From the NCBI GenBank assembly GCA_039178805.1, contig JBCDFC010000041.1, positions 1 through 25,464 on the forward strand: a DNA stretch of 25,464 nt. The letters run 5' to 3'. A program made the translations under genes and the position numbers. Within the stretch, counting starts at the first letter, position 1, and each line of letters opens with the position of its first letter. This document shows positions 22,649-25,464 of this stretch, piece by piece. The notes beneath the pieces were generated by a model. That model did not search any database. It was not told the origin of the DNA and was given only the letters and a program-made list of their open reading frames with translations. The stretch comes from Thermohalobaculum sp039178805. Its GTDB lineage: Bacteria > Pseudomonadota > Alphaproteobacteria > Rhodobacterales > Rhodobacteraceae.

Positions 22649-23488
22649 ATGCAACGAACCCTCGTCTTGCTAGCGATCGGGGCGGTGATCGCCGCGTCGA
22701 CCGCGTCTGCCGAGCCTTCGGTCGAGGTGGTCACGCGGGACGACTTTGAACTTATTCCCCTCAATCCACTTCGAGGCGATGCGAGCCCGAAGGCAGGCGT
22801 GCTGTGGGGCAATCTCCGCGAGGATATGGCGACGGGTGCTCTTATTCAGTTTGCCGACGGGTTCTCCTCGCCTCCGCATATCCACAACATCACTTACCGC
22901 GCCGTCGTGATCGAAGGCACCGTTCACAACGATGACCCCGACGCCGTGCCGTTGTGGATGGAGCCTGGCTCATTCTGGACGCAACCGGCAGGCGAGACGC
23001 ATATCACAGCGGTCGGGTCAGGCGGCGGGATGGCCTTTCTCGAAATCGAATCTGGCCCCTATCTGGTGCGCCCGGCCGCGGAGGCGTTCGACAACGGTGA
23101 GCGCCCCGTGAACATCGCTGCGCGCAATGTGGTCTGGCTGACAGCCGCCGACACCGCATGGATCGACATTGCTGAGAGCGACCCTGGGCCCGAAATGGCA
23201 TTTCTTTGGGGCACTCCCAGGGAAGGACAGCGTAACGGGACCTTCTTGCGCTTGCCGGCCGAGCATGCGGTCCGGGTCGAGAGCGGCGGCTCCCCAATGA
23301 AGGCAGTGCTGGTCGCGGGTGAGCTCACCCATGCAGCGGGCGCACTCGCGGCTCAGCGCAGCCTCACGCCGGGGAGCTACATCGGCTCCGAGGGTGCCGT
23401 CTCTCACAACGTCGCCTGCTCCAGCGCCGCGACCTGCCTTCTCTATGTCAGCGCGACCGGGACATACCGTGTAACAGACGCGCCCTGA
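22649..23488 (+). CDS. DUF4437 cupin-like protein, exported
   Basis: A 279-residue protein with a signal peptide (hydrophobic 5-19, likely cut after SASA near 21), so periplasmic. The mature protein has two similar halves, each opening with a LWGxxRE segment (VLWGNLREDM near 51-60 and FLWGTPREGQ in the second half), as in bicupins. The first half has His77, His79, Glu89 and His93 as possible metal ligands. This fits DUF4437; the substrate is unknown. Its TGA overlaps the next ATG (TGATG), so it is coupled to the membrane protein gene. Confidence 0.8.
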   Translation: MQRTLVLLAIGAVIAASTASAEPSVEVVTRDDFELIPLNPLRGDASPKAGVLWGNLREDMATGALIQFADGFSSPPHIHNITYRAVVIEGTVHNDDPDAVPLWMEPGSFWTQPAGETHITAVGSGGGMAFLEIESGPYLVRPAAEAFDNGERPVNIAARNVVWLTAADTAWIDIAESDPGPEMAFLWGTPREGQRNGTFLRLPAEHAVRVESGGSPMKAVLVAGELTHAAGALAAQRSLTPGSYIGSEGAVSHNVACSSAATCLLYVSATGTYRVTDAP

Positions 23489-24012
23489 TGGTTGCCGTTT
23501 GGACTGTGGATCCGGCCCGGGCCAAGCCCATTGCCCGATCTCTGGGCAAGGAGTGGGATTCCGACTTCGCCCCCGAAGAACGGGTAAGCTCCACTTCCAT
23601 GGTTCGAGGCAGGGTCCTTGTGCTCTCGCTTCCAGCGGCATGGATCTTTGCCACGCTGCCGGCGGAGCGCTCAGTGGCCCATCTCGATGCCTCCGCTCTC
23701 AGCTATCTGCTGATCCTGCCCAATTCGTACGGCCTGGAGGGTTGGTCGCCCCGGATGAACCTAACTGCCGCAGGCTCCCTCTATCTTGGGCTCTTCCTTG
23801 CCTACATGGCGCTCAGCTACAAACCGGCGCTCGTTATCTGGGCGGGGATCGGCGCGATGCTATCGTCGATTGTCGGCACCTTTCGGATCGTCAGTCCGAC
23901 GGAGACACGGTTTTTCTCACCTCGAGATGTGCTCCACCCCGGGCTCAGCCTTCAAGCTACGCTCATCCTCGCCCTGACCTTCTGGCGCTCACGGGCGAAA
24001 CGTACAACATGA
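23488..24012 (+). CDS. Hypothetical membrane protein
   Basis: A 174-residue protein from the ATG overlapping the DUF4437 stop. The first 40 residues are soluble and charged, followed by three or four likely membrane helices (40-57, 90-110, 112-132, 152-166). A shorter form from ATG 23599 is possible. I do not recognise the family. It sits between DUF4437 and DUF1007 and is probably translated with both. Confidence 0.6.
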   Translation: MVAVWTVDPARAKPIARSLGKEWDSDFAPEERVSSTSMVRGRVLVLSLPAAWIFATLPAERSVAHLDASALSYLLILPNSYGLEGWSPRMNLTAAGSLYLGLFLAYMALSYKPALVIWAGIGAMLSSIVGTFRIVSPTETRFFSPRDVLHPGLSLQATLILALTFWRSRAKRTT

Positions 24013-24025
24013 AGGAGGTTCGCCC

Positions 24026-24697
24026 ATGAGGGCGCATGGCCGGTTCCTCCACCTCGTGACAGCGCTCGCGGTCGGACTCGCGACCTTGACGCAAGCACGC
24101 CCCGCGATGGCGCACCCACATGTGTTCGTCGATGCGCGTATCGGGTTCGTGATCGATGGCAATGGGTTGCTAGAGGCTATCAGGGTCGCCTGGCGCTTCG
24201 ACCCGTTCCACACGCTCTACATCTTGTCCTTCGACGGGATCGCGCCGACGCCTGGGGGTGGTCTCACGGCCGAGGCCCAAGCAGACCTCGCCCACTCCTA
24301 CACTGACTGGCAGCGGGGCTTTAACGGCTTCGCCAAGCTCACGCTCGGTGGCGGCCAAATCGCGCTCGAAGCGCCGACAGAAGTTCAGGCAGGCCTCCGG
24401 GACGGACAGCTCGAGATCAGCTTCACCCGTGATTTGACCCAGCCTGTCGCTCTGACCGATGGGGCAGCCGAAGTCGCCGTCTATGACGCGACCTATTACC
24501 ATGCCGTCTCCGTGGCGGCGCCACCCGACATCGTCGGCAGCACCAACGGCTGCAACGCGACGCTCAGCGCCCACCAGGCAGGCACCCAAACGGCATTGGT
24601 CCAAGAAGCCTTGTCCCAGCTAGAACGCGAAGCATCCCCAGTGATCGAGGACGTCGGAGCGCTCCTCGCCGACAGGATCACAATTGCATGCAACTAA
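24026..24697 (+). CDS. DUF1007 family periplasmic protein
   Basis: A 223-residue secreted protein with a signal peptide cut after PAMA (residue 29). The mature N-terminus is HPHVFVDA (His30, His32), the defining DUF1007 motif, which could bind a metal ion. WRFDPFHTLYIL follows. DUF1007 genes often sit beside nickel/cobalt or zinc transporters, but none lies in the window. AAGGAGGT precedes the ATG by 7 nt, the strongest ribosome site here. It is last in the DUF4437 operon. Confidence 0.85.
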   Translation: MRAHGRFLHLVTALAVGLATLTQARPAMAHPHVFVDARIGFVIDGNGLLEAIRVAWRFDPFHTLYILSFDGIAPTPGGGLTAEAQADLAHSYTDWQRGFNGFAKLTLGGGQIALEAPTEVQAGLRDGQLEISFTRDLTQPVALTDGAAEVAVYDATYYHAVSVAAPPDIVGSTNGCNATLSAHQAGTQTALVQEALSQLEREASPVIEDVGALLADRITIACN

Positions 24698-24735
24698 TGC
24701 CCAGGATCGGGGCTACGATTGTCGTGACCCCGCTC

Positions 24736-24892
24736 CTAGTGGTCCGACCGGAACGGAGCGAACCCGTTTGCGTCATCCCCGGGCTTGACCCGGGCATCCA
24801 GAAAACCTCGACTCATCAAAATCTTCGAAGGAGTTAGAGTGCCCGATCACGTCCGGCAATGACGGTATGGACTGTCTCGGCCAAACCGCTAG
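24736..24892. repeat. MITE-like palindromic element, copy 4 (157 bp)
   Basis: It begins CTAGTGGTCCGACCGGAAC and ends (reverse complement) CTAGCGGTTTGGCCGAGAC, so the ends form inverted repeats of about 19 bp. Internal hairpins are CCCGGG-CTTGA-CCCGGG near 24778-24794 and a weaker one near 24842-24858. It is in reverse orientation to copies 1 and 2. Its last four bases (CTAG) are also the first four of the next element. Confidence 0.75.
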
Positions 24893-25028
24893 AGCACTTT
24901 CTTACCTCACGTGTTCACGTCATGCTCGGGCTTGACCCGAGCATCCACGGCCGGTGCCGCTGGATTGCCGGGTCAAGCCCGGCAATGACGCTGTTCACGT
25001 GAACACGTTAGATCGAAAGGCGCTCTAG
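24889..25028. repeat. 140-bp MITE with long terminal inverted repeats
   Basis: The ends CTAGAGC...CTTTC...ACGTGTTCACGT and, inverted, CTAGAGC...CTTTC...ACGTGTTCACGT match over about 32 bp. Inside are two perfect hairpins facing each other, ATGCTCGGG-CTTGA-CCCGAGCAT and ATTGCCGGG-TCAAG-CCCGGCAAT, and a centre CGGC-CGGT-GCCG. Nearly the whole element is one imperfect palindrome. No coding sequence. Confidence 0.8.
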
Positions 25029-25049
25029 CACTGTGCGTATTCTCAACCA

Positions 25050-25334
25050 GTGTCGATGTCTGACGCGCGTAACCGACCCGACCGTAGCCGCGTGGTGCTG
25101 GCCAACACCTACTACGCCGATGGCACGCGGATCGTGAACTCGCCCACGATGGTGTCGGGCAACTGGCAGAAGTTTTGCCTGGCATGGGCCTCGCGACATC
25201 GCGAAGTCCGAGCTGAACCCGGTCTGCTCGCCCGTATCCACGGATGGCTGATGTACTGACGCGCAGCCAGGCGCACTGGTCCGGAGGAGACCGCCGCGCT
25301 CGCAGAGACTGTGCTGATCTATGAGCTGGTCTGA
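25050..25334 (+). pseudogene. Possible gene fragment after the repeat
   Basis: A plausible frame (VLANTYYADGTRIVNSP, ending HGWLMY at TGA 25259) continues in the same frame past that stop with GPEETAALAETVLIYELV to TGA 25334. This could be the tail of a gene broken by a stop codon and by the repeat at 25028. I do not recognise it. From 25335 to 25464 nothing recognisable is seen. Confidence 0.25.
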
Positions 25335-25464
25335 GGTCCAACTTGCCAACCATTGCTGGCACCACCGCTGCCGCGCCTAGTTCGTCGTCCTCGTTAAACG
25401 TCGACGACTGGAAAGAACGGGTCACGTCAACGGTCGTCAGGGTAGGGACTTTATGCGGAACGCG

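Overview
The window is GC-rich, densely coded DNA from an alphaproteobacterium. The evidence is the gene families present (queA, lpdA, SelO, a DUF924 protein, MmgE/PrpD, a YcaD-like MFS carrier, a DUF1194 protein). It also includes intergenic palindromes built on CCCGGG-CTTGA-CCCGGG, a repeat type common in Rhizobiales and Rhodospirillales. I cannot name the genus. No rRNA, tRNA, CRISPR array or intact insertion sequence was seen.

Layout. Positions 1-6244: the end of a plus-strand gene meets, across two strong hairpins, a minus-strand run of a small lipoprotein, a TauE/SafE permease, lpdA, a DUF924 protein, an MFS carrier and queA. Positions 6245-7101: a palindromic repeat, then a small gene that looks like a Zur/Fur regulator with its DNA-binding domain cut out, behind a weak Zur-like box. 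Positions 7322-12052: plus-strand accessory metabolism, namely MmgE/PrpD, a secreted DUF1194 protein, a flavodoxin-fold oxidoreductase, and a tightly packed RidA / creatininase / pyroglutamyl-peptidase cassette. Positions 12114-15192: a membrane protein, a MarR regulator with two identical palindromic sites around it, and SelO. Positions 15433-21284: the most interesting part (below). Positions 21285-25464: a decayed ORF, a LysR regulator, a DUF4437 / membrane protein / DUF1007 operon and a cluster of MITE-like repeats.

The main system is a candidate zinc-limitation (Zur) divergon. A palindrome TGTTA-N5-TAACA at 19960-19974 lies between two divergent units. Leftward are a COG0523 GTPase, CysRS, YidD and a DsrE-like protein, with a 3-nt gap and then two 4-nt overlaps. 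Rightward are HisI and a glutaredoxin-MauE/DoxX fusion. A dihydroorotase faces this unit. HisI has lost one of three zinc cysteines (Cys to Asp), and the dihydroorotase has Gln in place of the first metal-binding His of HxH. COG0523 genes beside paralogues of zinc enzymes (HisI, PyrC, CysRS) are a known signature of Zur regulons. The addition here of YidD, a DsrE protein and a membrane-bound glutaredoxin suggests a combined metal and thiol stress unit.

Limits: all family calls are from reading the proteins, without database searches. Regulatory sites are motif-based inferences.
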